This document shows, in pieces, positions 47,607-56,609 of a DNA stretch of 64,000 nt. The translations under genes were made by a program, and so were the position numbers. Source of the DNA: Pantoea rodasii (lineage in GTDB: Bacteria; Pseudomonadota; Gammaproteobacteria; Enterobacterales; Enterobacteriaceae); contig NZ_MLFP01000086.1 of assembly GCF_002095465.1 (NCBI RefSeq), positions 434,001 through 498,000 on the forward strand, written 5' to 3'. How positions within the stretch are numbered: position 1 is the stretch's first letter; each line of letters starts with the position of its first letter. The notes under the pieces were generated by a model. That model was not told the origin of the DNA, made no database searches, and was given only the letters and a program-made list of their open reading frames with translations.

Positions 47607-48106
47607 ATGAACAAAAAGCCTTTTACGAGGATTTAAATCGCGATGTCCGTGCGCTGTTAGCGGGTGAAACCTCTTTCCTTGCCGCTCTGGGTAATTGCAG
47701 CGCGCTGCTGTTTGAACGTCTTGAAGGCGTGAACTGGGCAGGATTCTATTTGCTGACCGAGCCGAATACGTTGGTACTGGGTCCGTTCCAGGGAAAAATT
47801 GCCTGTGTACGTATTCCCGTAGGCAAAGGCGTATGTGGTACCGCGGTGGCAGAGGATAAAGTTCAGTTGGTGGAAGATGTGCATGCGTTCCCAGGCCATA
47901 TCGCTTGTGACGCGGCCAGCAACGCGGAAATCGTGATTCCTCTGAAAGTAAATGGCACCGTAGTAGGTGTGTTAGATATTGATAGTACGGTTTATTCTCG
48001 CTTTGACAGTGAGGATGAAACGGGGCTGGTGGGCCTTACCGACGGGCTTTGTGAAGTGCTGGCGGACAGTGACATCGAAAAATTTCTTCAACTGTCACGC
48101 AGCTAA
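47607..48106 (+). pseudogene. msrC: MsrC (YebR), free methionine-R-sulfoxide reductase (one frameshift at start)
   Basis: A GAF-domain enzyme that reduces free methionine-R-sulfoxide. The long frame from 47618 to 48106 covers nearly all of the protein: NWAGFYLL, GPFQGKIACVRIPVGKGVCGTAVA, HIACDAASNAEIVIPL and GVLDIDS, including the catalytic Cys residues. No start codon lies in that frame; the ATG at 47607 is followed by AAC and five A's where six would give MNKKAFYEDLNRD, so one base is missing. Restored length about 166 residues (E. coli 165). The nearest in-frame start inside would remove the first 37 residues. Confidence 0.9.
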
Positions 48107-48202
48107 TCGACTGGATCACATAGCATTTGGCGATGTTGTCATTATAATGTCGCCTGTTCATGCCTGCTCTGGTCGGCAAACCCGTAGTAATCAGGAAATT
48201 TC

Positions 48203-48883
48203 ATGGAAAATCAACCTAAGTTGAATAGCAGTAAAGAAGTGATCGCCTTTTTGGCGGAACGTTTTCCGCAATGTTTTAGCGCCGAAGGTGAAGCGCGTCC
48301 GCTTAAAATCGGTATCTTCCAGGATCTGGTTGAGCGCGTTCAGGGTGAAAACAACCTGAGCAAGACGCAACTGCGTTCAGCCTTGCGCCTGTATACCTCA
48401 AGCTGGCGTTACCTGTACGGCATTAAAGCCGGTGCAATCCGTGTCGATCTCGATGGCAACGCCTGTGGCGTGCTGGATGAGCAACACGTTGAACATGCGC
48501 GTAAGCAGTTGGAAGAAGCCAAAGCGCGCGTTCAGGCGCAGCGTGAGCAGCAAAAAGCGAAGAAGCGTGAAGCCGGTGAAGACACCGCTGAGCGTCGTCC
48601 GCGTAAGCCTGCTCCACGTAAAACGGCTGAAGGCGAAGCACCACGCAAGCCTCGTCCACAGGCACCGCGTGCCGCATCTGCTGAACGTACTGCTGCACCG
48701 CGCCCGCCGCGAGCGATACCTGTCACTGACACCTCAACTTTGCAACCCGGCCAGAACATCAAAGTTAAAGCAGGCAAAAGTGCAATGGACGCCACCATTC
48801 TTGAAATTACCAAGGATGGCGTTCGGGTGCAGCTCGCTTCCGGCATGGCAATGATTGTGCGCGCAGAACACTTGCAGTTCTGA
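48203..48883 (+). CDS. proQ: ProQ, RNA chaperone
   Basis: A global RNA-binding protein that binds 3' ends of mRNAs and structured sRNAs. The product is 226 residues (E. coli 232): N-terminal FinO-like domain (about 1-120, with FPQCFSAEGEARPLKIGIFQDL), a Lys/Arg/Pro-rich linker (about 120-175) and a C-terminal Tudor-like domain (LQPGQNIKVKAGKSAMDATIL). It lies upstream of prc with a 19-base gap, as in E. coli. ATG follows a weak AGGAAA. Confidence 0.96.
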   Translation: MENQPKLNSSKEVIAFLAERFPQCFSAEGEARPLKIGIFQDLVERVQGENNLSKTQLRSALRLYTSSWRYLYGIKAGAIRVDLDGNACGVLDEQHVEHARKQLEEAKARVQAQREQQKAKKREAGEDTAERRPRKPAPRKTAEGEAPRKPRPQAPRAASAERTAAPRPPRAIPVTDTSTLQPGQNIKVKAGKSAMDATILEITKDGVRVQLASGMAMIVRAEHLQF

Positions 48884-48902
48884 AACGGAGGCTGACCCTG
48901 GC

Positions 48903-50942
48903 ATGAACAACATTTTAAAGATCGGTATGATCGCGGGCCTGCTGCTAGCAGGCCCCACCTTTGGCGCAGATAACATTACCCGCGCCGATCAGATTCCGCA
49001 GTTGCACGAAGATCCACAGCACCCTACCGTCAGTGAACGCGTAACATCCCGTTTTACCCGTTCCCATTATCGCCAGTTTGATTTGAATCAGGATTTCTCC
49101 GCGAAAATTTTTGATCGCTACCTGAATCTGCTCGATTACAACCACAACGTGTTGTTGGCATCGGACATTGCGCAATACACCGATAAGAAAACCACTCTCG
49201 GTGATGAACTGCGCAGCGGTAAGCTGGATGTGTTCTACGATCTCTATAATCTGGCGCAGAAACGCCGCTTTGAGCGCTATCAATACGCGCTGAGCGTGCT
49301 GAGCCGCCCGATGAATTTTACCGGCAATGACACCATCGACATTGACCGGGCAAAATCGCCATGGCCGAAAAACAGCGATGAGCTGAACGCGCTGTGGGAT
49401 GCCAAAGTTAAATATGATGAGCTGAGCCTGAAACTGGCCGGTAAAGATGACAAAGAAATCCGTGAAACGCTGACCAAGCGTTACAACTTTGCCATTCGCC
49501 GCCTGGCTCAGAGCAACAGCGAAGACGTGTTCCAGCTGGCGATGACCGCCTTTGCACACGAAATCGATCCGCATACCAACTACCTGTCGCCGCGTAACAC
49601 CGAGCAGTTCAATACCGAGATGAGCCTGTCACTGGAAGGTATCGGTGCGGTGCTGCAGATGGATGACGACTACACGGTGATCAACTCCATGGTCGCCGGT
49701 GGCCCGGCCGCTAAGAGCAAATCGATCAGCGTGGGCGACCGCATTGTCGGTGTGGCTCAGCCAGGTAAGCCAATGGAAGATGTGATTGGCTGGCGTCTGG
49801 ATGATGTGGTGTCCAAGATTAAAGGACCAAAAGGCAGCAAAGTGCGCCTCGAAATCCTGCCTGCTGGCAAAGGTACCAAAACCCGTACCGTGACGCTGAC
49901 GCGTGAGAAGATCCGTCTGGAAGATCGTGCGGTGAAAGGCACGGTGCATAACGTCGGTAAAGAGAAAGTCGGCGTGCTGGATATTCCTGGCTTCTACGTT
50001 GGTCTGACGGACGATGTCAAAGTGCAGCTGCAAAAACTGCAGAAGCAGAATGTCGACAGCATCGTGATTGACCTGCGCACCAACGGCGGCGGTGCTCTCA
50101 CCGAAGCGGTATCACTTTCTGGTCTGTTTATCCCGAGCGGTCCGGTTGTTCAGGTGCGTGACAACAACGGTCGCGTGCGTCAGGACAGCGATAACGACGG
50201 CATTGTTTACTACAAAGGTCCGCTGGTGGTGTTGGTCGATCGTTTCAGTGCTTCGGCCTCTGAAATCTTCGCCGCTGCGATGCAGGATTATGGTCGTGCA
50301 CTGATTGTCGGCGAGCCAACCTTTGGTAAAGGCACCGTGCAGCAGTACCGTTCACTGAACCGTATCTACGATCAGATGCTGCGTCCTGAATGGCCGGCGC
50401 TGGGCTCAGTGCAATACACCATCCAGAAGTTCTATCGCATTAACGGTGGCAGTACTCAGCGTAAAGGCGTCACGCCAGATCTGCTGATGCCAACCGGCGT
50501 AGAAGCGGCGGAAACCGGTGAGAAGTTTGAGGACAACGCACTGCCATGGGATAGCGTGAATGCCGCGACCTACACCAAAACCGGTGATATCACCGCGCTG
50601 GTGCCGCAGTTGACCAAAGAACACGCCGATCGTATCGCTAAAGATCGTGAGTTCCAGTACATCATGAAAGATATTGCACGCTTTGATGCGATGAAAGACA
50701 AACGCAATATCGTGTCGCTCAATCTTGGCCAGCGCGAGAAAGAGAACCACGAAGATGATGCACTGCGTCTGGAACGCATTAACGCGCGCTATCAGGCGGA
50801 AGGTAAAGCGCCGCTGAAGAGCATCGAAGATTTGCCGAAAGATTATAAAGAGCCAGACCCGTATCTGGACGAAACGGTGAAGATCGCCAACGACATGGCG
50901 CAGGTTGAGAAAACTCAGCCAGCGACTCAAGGCGCGAAGTAA
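48903..50942 (+). CDS. prc: Prc (Tsp), periplasmic C-terminal processing protease
   Basis: A periplasmic PDZ serine protease that trims penicillin-binding protein 3 and degrades SsrA-tagged and, with NlpI, MepS substrates. The product is 679 residues (E. coli 682), with signal peptide to about residue 20, PDZ domain about 235-320 (SLSLEGIGAVLQMDDDYTV) and the catalytic Ser451/Lys476 dyad in RFSASASEIF and EPTFGKGTVQ. The ATG at 48903 is downstream of GGAGG in the proQ tail. The following terminator ends the proQ-prc unit. Confidence 0.96.
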   Translation: MNNILKIGMIAGLLLAGPTFGADNITRADQIPQLHEDPQHPTVSERVTSRFTRSHYRQFDLNQDFSAKIFDRYLNLLDYNHNVLLASDIAQYTDKKTTLGDELRSGKLDVFYDLYNLAQKRRFERYQYALSVLSRPMNFTGNDTIDIDRAKSPWPKNSDELNALWDAKVKYDELSLKLAGKDDKEIRETLTKRYNFAIRRLAQSNSEDVFQLAMTAFAHEIDPHTNYLSPRNTEQFNTEMSLSLEGIGAVLQMDDDYTVINSMVAGGPAAKSKSISVGDRIVGVAQPGKPMEDVIGWRLDDVVSKIKGPKGSKVRLEILPAGKGTKTRTVTLTREKIRLEDRAVKGTVHNVGKEKVGVLDIPGFYVGLTDDVKVQLQKLQKQNVDSIVIDLRTNGGGALTEAVSLSGLFIPSGPVVQVRDNNGRVRQDSDNDGIVYYKGPLVVLVDRFSASASEIFAAAMQDYGRALIVGEPTFGKGTVQQYRSLNRIYDQMLRPEWPALGSVQYTIQKFYRINGGSTQRKGVTPDLLMPTGVEAAETGEKFEDNALPWDSVNAATYTKTGDITALVPQLTKEHADRIAKDREFQYIMKDIARFDAMKDKRNIVSLNLGQREKENHEDDALRLERINARYQAEGKAPLKSIEDLPKDYKEPDPYLDETVKIANDMAQVEKTQPATQGAK

Positions 50943-50956
50943 CCGTCAGCTGAATC

Positions 50957-50986
50957 AAAAGCACCGCTTCGGCGGTGCTTTTTTTT
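50957..50986 (+). terminator. Rho-independent terminator after prc
   Basis: AAAAGCACCGC/GCGGTGCTTTT with a TTCG tetraloop and a run of eight T's. Confidence 0.92.
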
Positions 50987-51161
50987 GCACAAAAAACATT
51001 GTTCACTGCGGCTGATGAGCGGATTTGCCCGCGTCATTACCAAATGTAAAGTTATGTCTTTTTAGACACTTAAAGATTAAGGTTGCTTGAAAAGCTGCGC
51101 AATGGACATAGGATGTATATCCGCGCATGAGCGCGAGCACAACTGAGGAAGATTAACGTTT

Positions 51162-52043
51162 ATGATGCGTATTGCGCTTTTCCTGGTCACCAACCTGGCG
51201 GTGATGTTGGTATTCGGACTGATTCTGAGTCTGACAGGAATCCAGTCAAGCAGTGTTCAGGGTCTGATGATTATGGCAGGTCTGTTTGGCTTTGGCGGTG
51301 CGTTTGTTTCACTGCTGATGTCTAAATGGATGGCGTTACGCTCTGTCGGCGGTGAAGTGATTCAACAACCCCGTAACGAGACAGAACGCTGGCTGATGGA
51401 CACCATCAGTCGCCAGGCTCAACAGTCCGGCATTGCGATGCCGCAGGTGGCGATTTATCACGCGCCAGACATTAATGCCTTTGCTACCGGCGCACGTCGT
51501 GATGCTTCGCTGGTCGCGGTTTCAACCGGTTTGCTGCAGAACATGAGTCGAGATGAAGCGGAAGCGGTGCTGGCGCACGAGATTGCCCACATCGCGAACG
51601 GTGACATGATCACCATGACGCTGATTCAGGGTGTGGTAAACACCTTCGTGATCTTCATTTCACGTATTATCGCTCAGGTGGCATCCGGCTTCCTGTCCGG
51701 TAACCGTGACGGCGAAGAGAGCAGCAACGGCAACCCGTTGGTTTATTTTGCGGTGGCGACCGTGCTGGAACTGGTGTTCGGTATTCTCGCCAGCATCATT
51801 ACCATGTGGTTCTCACGTCACCGTGAATTCCACGCCGATGCAGGTTCAGCCAAACTGGTTGGGCGTGAGAAGATGATTGCCGCCTTGCAGCGTCTGAAAA
51901 CCAGCTACGAACCGCAGGAACCCAGCAGCATGATGGCGTTTTGTATCAACGGTAAAAGTAAGTCACTGAGCGAGCTGTTTATGTCGCACCCGCCGTTGGA
52001 CAAGCGTATCGAAGCACTGCGTAACGGCGACTATCTGAAGTAA
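51162..52043 (+). CDS. htpX: HtpX, membrane zinc metalloprotease
   Basis: An inner-membrane M48 protease that degrades misfolded membrane proteins with FtsH. The product is 293 residues (E. coli 293), with two N-terminal hydrophobic segments (about 4-26 and 35-55), zinc motif HEIAH at 139-143 and third ligand Glu in SRHREFHADAGSAK near 222. In E. coli it is under CpxR control; a single TGTAAAG lies upstream but no clear tandem site. Own terminator follows. Confidence 0.96.
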   Translation: MMRIALFLVTNLAVMLVFGLILSLTGIQSSSVQGLMIMAGLFGFGGAFVSLLMSKWMALRSVGGEVIQQPRNETERWLMDTISRQAQQSGIAMPQVAIYHAPDINAFATGARRDASLVAVSTGLLQNMSRDEAEAVLAHEIAHIANGDMITMTLIQGVVNTFVIFISRIIAQVASGFLSGNRDGEESSNGNPLVYFAVATVLELVFGILASIITMWFSRHREFHADAGSAKLVGREKMIAALQRLKTSYEPQEPSSMMAFCINGKSKSLSELFMSHPPLDKRIEALRNGDYLK

Positions 52044-52064
52044 TTGGATGGATGTAGAAGTGAC

Positions 52065-52094
52065 AAGGGCGCCTGACGGCGCCCTTGTTGTTTT
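52065..52094. terminator. Terminator between htpX and yebQ
   Basis: AAGGGCGCC/GGCGCCCTT with a TGAC tetraloop, followed by GTTGTTTTA. It lies between convergent genes. Confidence 0.75.
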
Positions 52095-53475
52095 AAGCGT
52101 CAGATACCGCGCGAGATTGCGTTAAACGCGCCATGCTGACCACCGCTGCCAGGGTGGCGAAACTTCCCGCCAGCACCAGTGAGGCATGGGTGCCGCTGTC
52201 ATGGAACAGATTAAACATCAGCGCGACCAGCGCCGCGCCGCTGCTCTGTCCGACCAGGCGGGCAGTACCGAGCATCCCACTGGCGCCGCCGCTGCGATGA
52301 CGCGGAGCTGAGGAGATGATGGTGTGATTGTTCGGCGACTGGAACAAACCAAAGCCTGCACCGCACAGCATCATGCGCCAGATGATATCAAGATTGGAAG
52401 GTTCAGCAGGCAGCAGCGCCAGCAGGAATAAGCCAGCCGCGAACATGGCCAACCCCAACCCTCCCAACAACCCGGCATGAAACTTCTCAATTAAACGTCC
52501 GGCAATCGGTGCCAACACCATGGTTGCCAGCGGCCACGGCGTAAGCAGCAATCCGGTGGCGACTTCATCACGTCCTAACACATTTTGCAGATAGAACGGC
52601 AGCGCGACCATCGCCAGCATCTGCGCGCAGAACGAGCAAATCGAGGTGCACAGCGAAAGCGAGAAAATGGGAATGCGCAGCAAATCCACCGGTAACAGCG
52701 GCACTGGCATCGACAGCTGACGGCGCACAAACACGATACCGACCAGCACCAACGCCACCACTTCAGCGAGAATCAACCAGCGGTCCTGACCCTGCGAAAA
52801 GCCGCTTAGCGCGGAAATCAGCAAGCCAAAGAACAGCGCATTCATGATGGCACTCGGAATATCGAACTTTTGCTGTTTGGCTTTCTGCGTATTATCCGGC
52901 AGAAAGCGCAGCGCTAGCCACAACGCCACAATGCCGAGCGGGATGTTGATCAGGAATAACCATTTCCAGCTGGCGATAGAGAGAATCGCCGCGGCCACGG
53001 TTGGGCCTGCTGCACTGGAGACGGCCACAATCAGCGAGTTTATCGCCATACCCCGACCAAGGAAACGTTGCGGATAGATGATGCGAATCAGCGCGGTATT
53101 TACACTCATCAAGGCAGCGCCGCCAAACCCTTGCAGGATGCGCGCGACGGTTAGCATATTGAGTGAAGAGGAGAGGGCGCAAAACAGCGACGTGGCGATG
53201 AATAATGCCAGACCTACCTGATACACACGACGGTAACCCAACATATCACCCAGGAAAGAGAGGGAGAGTAGCGAGATGACAATCGCGATCTGATAGGCGT
53301 TAACAATCCAGATTGATTCCGCGGGACTGGCATTCAGTTCACGCGCAATAGTGGGTAAGGCAACGTTGGCAATTGCGCCATCCAGCACCGCCATCATGAT
53401 ACCAAGCGCAATAGTAATGATTGCGCCGTACCGCTGCGGAACCGGTAAACCATCCTGAGAGACTGTAGGGGACAT
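52093..53475 (-). CDS. yebQ: YebQ, DHA2-type MFS transporter
   Basis: A 460-residue major facilitator (E. coli YebQ 457) with about 14 hydrophobic segments. Signatures are AVLDGAIANVALPTI (DHA motif D1-like), FLGDMLGYRRVYQ (MFS motif A) and GFGGAALMSVNTALIRIIYP. Likely a drug/H+ antiporter; substrate unknown. It is divergent from kdgR and conserved there in enterobacteria. Confidence 0.92.
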   Translation of the reverse strand: MSPTVSQDGLPVPQRYGAIITIALGIMMAVLDGAIANVALPTIARELNASPAESIWIVNAYQIAIVISLLSLSFLGDMLGYRRVYQVGLALFIATSLFCALSSSLNMLTVARILQGFGGAALMSVNTALIRIIYPQRFLGRGMAINSLIVAVSSAAGPTVAAAILSIASWKWLFLINIPLGIVALWLALRFLPDNTQKAKQQKFDIPSAIMNALFFGLLISALSGFSQGQDRWLILAEVVALVLVGIVFVRRQLSMPVPLLPVDLLRIPIFSLSLCTSICSFCAQMLAMVALPFYLQNVLGRDEVATGLLLTPWPLATMVLAPIAGRLIEKFHAGLLGGLGLAMFAAGLFLLALLPAEPSNLDIIWRMMLCGAGFGLFQSPNNHTIISSAPRHRSGGASGMLGTARLVGQSSGAALVALMFNLFHDSGTHASLVLAGSFATLAAVVSMARLTQSRAVSDA

Positions 53476-53667
53476 AAAAGGAATAAGTGAAGGAAGTGAA
53501 TATCATCATGCTAATCAATTTTGTAACGGAAAGCACCGCATTGATTGACAAAAAATTACGAGGGAATGTGTCGCTGTCTCCCAGTCGTTGCCGCCGCCGG
53601 GCTGATACGCATATACTGCCGCTCATGTTCCGTTTTTTTGAAACACCGTCAAAAAAGGATGCGCGCA

Positions 53668-54459
53668 ATGGCGAGCAGTGATAACGACAAACAGCCAGAC
53701 TCCGTTTCTTCCGTGATGAAAGTGTTCGGCATTCTGCAGGCATTGGGCGAAGATCGCGACCACGGCATCACCGAGCTGTCGCAGCGAGTGATGATGTCCA
53801 AAAGCACCGTTTATCGCTTTCTGCAAACCATGAAATCGTTGGGTTACGTGGCTCAGGAAGGCGAAAGTGAGAAGTATTCGCTCACGCTCAAGCTATTCGA
53901 GTTGGGTGCCAAGGCATTGCAAAACGTCGACCTGATTCGTAGCGCTGATGTCGAAATGCGCGAGCTTTCGCGTCTGACCCGGGAAACCATTCATCTCGGC
54001 GCGCTGGAAGAAGACAGCATTGTTTACATCCACAAAATCGACTCACTCTACAACCTGCGGATGTACTCGCGCATTGGCCGTCGTAATCCGCTGCATACTA
54101 CGGCCATTGGTAAAGTGCTGTTGGCGTGGCGCGATCGCAGTGAAGTCAAAGAGGTCCTGAGCGAAGTGGAGTTTCGTCGTAGCACGGCGAATACCATCGT
54201 GAGTGCAGAAGCGCTGCTTGAGGTACTTGATCAGGTAAAAGTGCAGGGATTCGGTGAAGACAATGAAGAGCAGGAAGAGGGGTTACGCTGCATTGCGGTA
54301 CCCGTCTTTGACCGCTTTGGTGTGGTGATTGCGGGATTGAGCATTTCATTCCCCACCATTCGTTTTTCCGAAGATGCGAAAAAGGAATATGTGGCGATGT
54401 TACATCGCGCCGCGCGCAATATTTCAGATCAGATGGGCTACCACAGTTACCCATTTTGA
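53668..54459 (+). CDS. kdgR: KdgR, IclR-family repressor of uronate catabolism
   Basis: A repressor of pectin/hexuronate genes (kdgK, kdgT, eda and others), released by 2-keto-3-deoxygluconate. The product is 263 residues, same as E. coli: N-terminal winged HTH (about 13-75, SVMKVFGILQALGEDR; MSKSTVYRFLQTM) and C-terminal IclR ligand domain (about 90-260). The ATG at 53668 follows AAAAAAGGA. Its likely operator at eda lies in this same window. Confidence 0.96.
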   Translation: MASSDNDKQPDSVSSVMKVFGILQALGEDRDHGITELSQRVMMSKSTVYRFLQTMKSLGYVAQEGESEKYSLTLKLFELGAKALQNVDLIRSADVEMRELSRLTRETIHLGALEEDSIVYIHKIDSLYNLRMYSRIGRRNPLHTTAIGKVLLAWRDRSEVKEVLSEVEFRRSTANTIVSAEALLEVLDQVKVQGFGEDNEEQEEGLRCIAVPVFDRFGVVIAGLSISFPTIRFSEDAKKEYVAMLHRAARNISDQMGYHSYPF

Positions 54460-54466
54460 ATAGCAT

Positions 54467-54490
54467 AACGGGCTGTTGCCAGCCCGTTTT
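54467..54490. terminator. Terminator between kdgR and yobH
   Basis: AACGGGCT/AGCCCGTT stem with a 6-base loop and TT; short T tract. Convergent genes. Confidence 0.7.
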
Positions 54491-54495
54491 GATGA

Positions 54496-54732
54496 TTAAT
54501 TGTCTACCACTTCGCCACTTTTCTTCAGCAGCGGGCAATCTGTAACACCCACAATCCCGCTATCCGTATGCAAATATTGCGCGGTGATCATGCCGCGTGC
54601 AGTGAGATAGCTACACTGCAAGCCCAGCCCTGCCGCATTTTTATTGCTTCCGGCCAACACGCCATAGCCGGTTAACAGCATCCCCAACCACACCACTGCA
54701 ATAACGATAATCGCCCGAATGAACAGTTTCAT
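54496..54732 (-). CDS. yobH: YobH, small envelope protein
   Basis: A 78-residue protein (E. coli 79) with an N-terminal hydrophobic segment (MKLFIRAIIVIAVVWLGMLL) that could be a signal or anchor, then the family block GLGLQCSYLTARG and TDCPLLKKSG with two cysteines likely disulfide-bonded outside the membrane. Function unknown. It keeps the kdgR-yobH-yebO order of E. coli, but mgrB, which lies beside it there, is not seen. Confidence 0.93.
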   Translation of the reverse strand: MKLFIRAIIVIAVVWLGMLLTGYGVLAGSNKNAAGLGLQCSYLTARGMITAQYLHTDSGIVGVTDCPLLKKSGEVVDN

Positions 54733-54949
54733 TTTATCTCCTTGTGATACACAACGCAGCTATCCCGAAGTCGCTGCCATTTCTATAGTTGCAGCATGCC
54801 GTGTCCTTTCGCGTAAAGCGATCAGAGATAACTGAAAGCCACCAGGATGCGGGATAATCTGCTTTCCACCGGCAACCATTATCTTTTCCCTGCACAACGA
54901 GTAGAATCACCGCGGTGTAAGTGTGTTAAGTTTGACAATAGAGGCAGTT

Positions 54950-55225
54950 ATGAATGAGTTAGCCGCAAATACCAGTCCGTTGTTTAGCTATGGCGTACTG
55001 GCCATCATTATTGTTGTGGCCTTGATAGCCTGGTTCTTCGTTAACCGGGCCAGCGTGCGCGCCAGTGAGCAGATCCGTTTACTGCAAGCATTACTGGACG
55101 AGCAGAAAAAACAGAATCAGCTGTTGCGCCGCCTTGCGGATGCTCAGCCAGCCACAGCAAAACAGCAAGAAGACGAAGACGCTGTAGAACAACGTGATTT
55201 CATTCGGATGATTCCAGAGCGTTAA
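54950..55225 (+). CDS. yebO: YebO, small membrane protein
   Basis: A 91-residue protein (E. coli 95) with one transmembrane helix (about 14-34, AIIIVVALIAWFFVNRASVR) and a cytoplasmic coiled-coil-like part (QIRLLQALLDEQKKQNQLLRRL) plus an acidic tail. The ATG at 54950 has GAGG upstream; a longer frame at 54923 adds nine unrelated residues. Function unknown. Confidence 0.92.
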   Translation: MNELAANTSPLFSYGVLAIIIVVALIAWFFVNRASVRASEQIRLLQALLDEQKKQNQLLRRLADAQPATAKQQEDEDAVEQRDFIRMIPER

Positions 55226-56102
55226 GAAAGGGCGTAGTCATCGCCTTGCAAACTCCTGGTATGTCGCAGCGTTGGCACGATTTAGCCAAAAGGCAATCAC
55301 AACGTCGCACAGGCGTTGCGATTGCCAGGGGATTTGCGACAAGATCAATGCATGGGGCCATTTTCTCTCACAGCGAAACGGATGGCCTGTTTGCACCAAA
55401 ACGGATCATCGGCGGTCCACCTGCGTAGGCCAGCCACGCGGACGAGTCCTGCGATGAACGGCCCTCGTCATGAGCAACGGCAATTCAGCCAATAGGTGAG
55501 TTTGAATCGCGATGTGCGGCCCATGAAATAGGCGAGAGCCTGAGCCGGTAGAATAACGATTCAGATTAGTCCTAAGCCCATTTTGTTAAATCAAGTGATC
55601 CAGGGCATTTTTTTAACATTTAATTGTTGGCTGGTTAGTTAAAAATAAGATAACCGCCAAATTGGCAGTGCATATATTTGGGGCAAGCGCGGTTTTACTT
55701 TCCTGATTTTGGTGCAAAACAATTAATGAGTTGTACTTAATAAATGTTGTTGTACAAGTTTTACACAATGCACGATTGTTGCATTCAGGGTTAATTTTTT
55801 GCCGGAATATTTTACCTATGCCATATTAATGCAATATTTTCTGCGTAATCTAAACCGCTTTAATTGTGCTGGATTGCCCGGAGCCGCTGCGCTTGACTAT
55901 TGTGCGTGCTGGCGCTAACTACCCTGACGCATAACCTTTTTTTGCGCAGCTAATTGCCCGCCTGTCAATATGGCATACAACAAAGTACAGCGGGTAACAG
56001 CCAATTATGTGCGTCACGTCGATCACCGTTTAAAAATGGCTTGCCATTAAATTGCGAATATGTGATAACGACTCTTGGGTCAAACGAGGTACAGTTCTGT
56101 TT
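55226..56102. other. Long intergenic region with hairpins before yobF-cspC
   Basis: About 877 bases without a supported gene. The left part (55250-55560) is GC-balanced and structured: GGCAATCACAACG pairs with CGTTGCGATTGCC (55292-55326), and GGCCAT pairs with ATGGCC nearby. Two overlapping 60-residue frames there lack good ribosome-binding sites. The right part is AT-rich with repeated T and A runs, as expected of the yobF-cspC promoter and long untranslated leader. A small RNA or thermosensor-like leader is possible. Confidence 0.5.
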
Positions 56103-56177
56103 ATGTATGGCATCTTCAGTAAAGAAGTTACGAGTAAAGACGTTGACGTTGAATTCCGCTTCCTTGCCGAACCTTAA
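56103..56177 (+). CDS. yobF: YobF, small stress-related protein (short form)
   Basis: A 24-residue frame, MYGIFSKEVTSKDVDVEF..., clearly related to the N-terminal half of E. coli YobF (47 residues), which is heat- and stress-induced and precedes cspC. After LAEP comes TAA where E. coli has a Tyr codon. Reading on in frame gives ISASFSNVSGLSV, which still resembles the E. coli continuation (IGASCSNVSVLSM). So the gene is either naturally short in this lineage or interrupted. It is cotranscribed with cspC, 83 bases downstream. Confidence 0.8.
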   Translation: MYGIFSKEVTSKDVDVEFRFLAEP

Positions 56178-56260
56178 ATTAGTGCCTCATTCAGTAATGT
56201 CTCTGGTTTATCTGTAAGACTGCCTTCGGGCAATATAAACAATCAAAGGAATTTGCAAAA

Positions 56261-56470
56261 ATGGCAAAGATTAAAGGTCAGGTTAAGTGGTTCAACGAGT
56301 CTAAAGGTTTTGGTTTCATTACTCCTGCTGACGGCAGCAAAGATGTGTTCGTTCACTTCTCTGCAATCCAGGGTAACGGCTTCAAAACTCTGGCTGAAGG
56401 CCAGGCTGTTGAGTTTGAAATTCAGGACGGCCAGAAAGGCCCAGCAGCAGTAAACGTTACTGCTATCTGA
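56261..56470 (+). CDS. cspC: CspC, cold-shock-domain RNA chaperone
   Basis: A 69-residue cold-shock protein (E. coli CspC 69), with RNP1 KGFGFI and RNP2 VFVHF. CspC is constitutive, binds single-stranded RNA and stabilises rpoS and other stress mRNAs. It differs from CspE/CspA by the typical start MAKIKGQVKWFNES. AAAGGA precedes the ATG. Linked to yobF, as in E. coli. Confidence 0.96.
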   Translation: MAKIKGQVKWFNESKGFGFITPADGSKDVFVHFSAIQGNGFKTLAEGQAVEFEIQDGQKGPAAVNVTAI

Positions 56471-56514
56471 TTTCGCTCTCAGGCTCGGTGCCATGCACCG
56501 CTGACACGAATCGT

Positions 56515-56547
56515 AAAGCCCTGGTCTCTGGCCGGGGCTTTTCTTTT
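56515..56547 (+). terminator. Rho-independent terminator after cspC
   Basis: AAAGCCCTGG/CCGGGGCTTT with one G-T wobble, followed by TTTTCTTTT. Confidence 0.82.
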
Positions 56548-56609
56548 GTCCTTTCTGTTGCCAGATGATCAGGGTAAACTGCGCGCGAATCGTAAACCCG
56601 GAGTTGTCT

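Noticed and set aside
55246..55457. Two overlapping 60-residue frames after yebO
   Set aside because: No good ribosome-binding sites and they overlie an RNA-like hairpin; better explained as non-coding.
55954..56217. 87-residue frame overlapping yobF
   Set aside because: Reads the yobF region in a different frame; yobF itself matches a known family.
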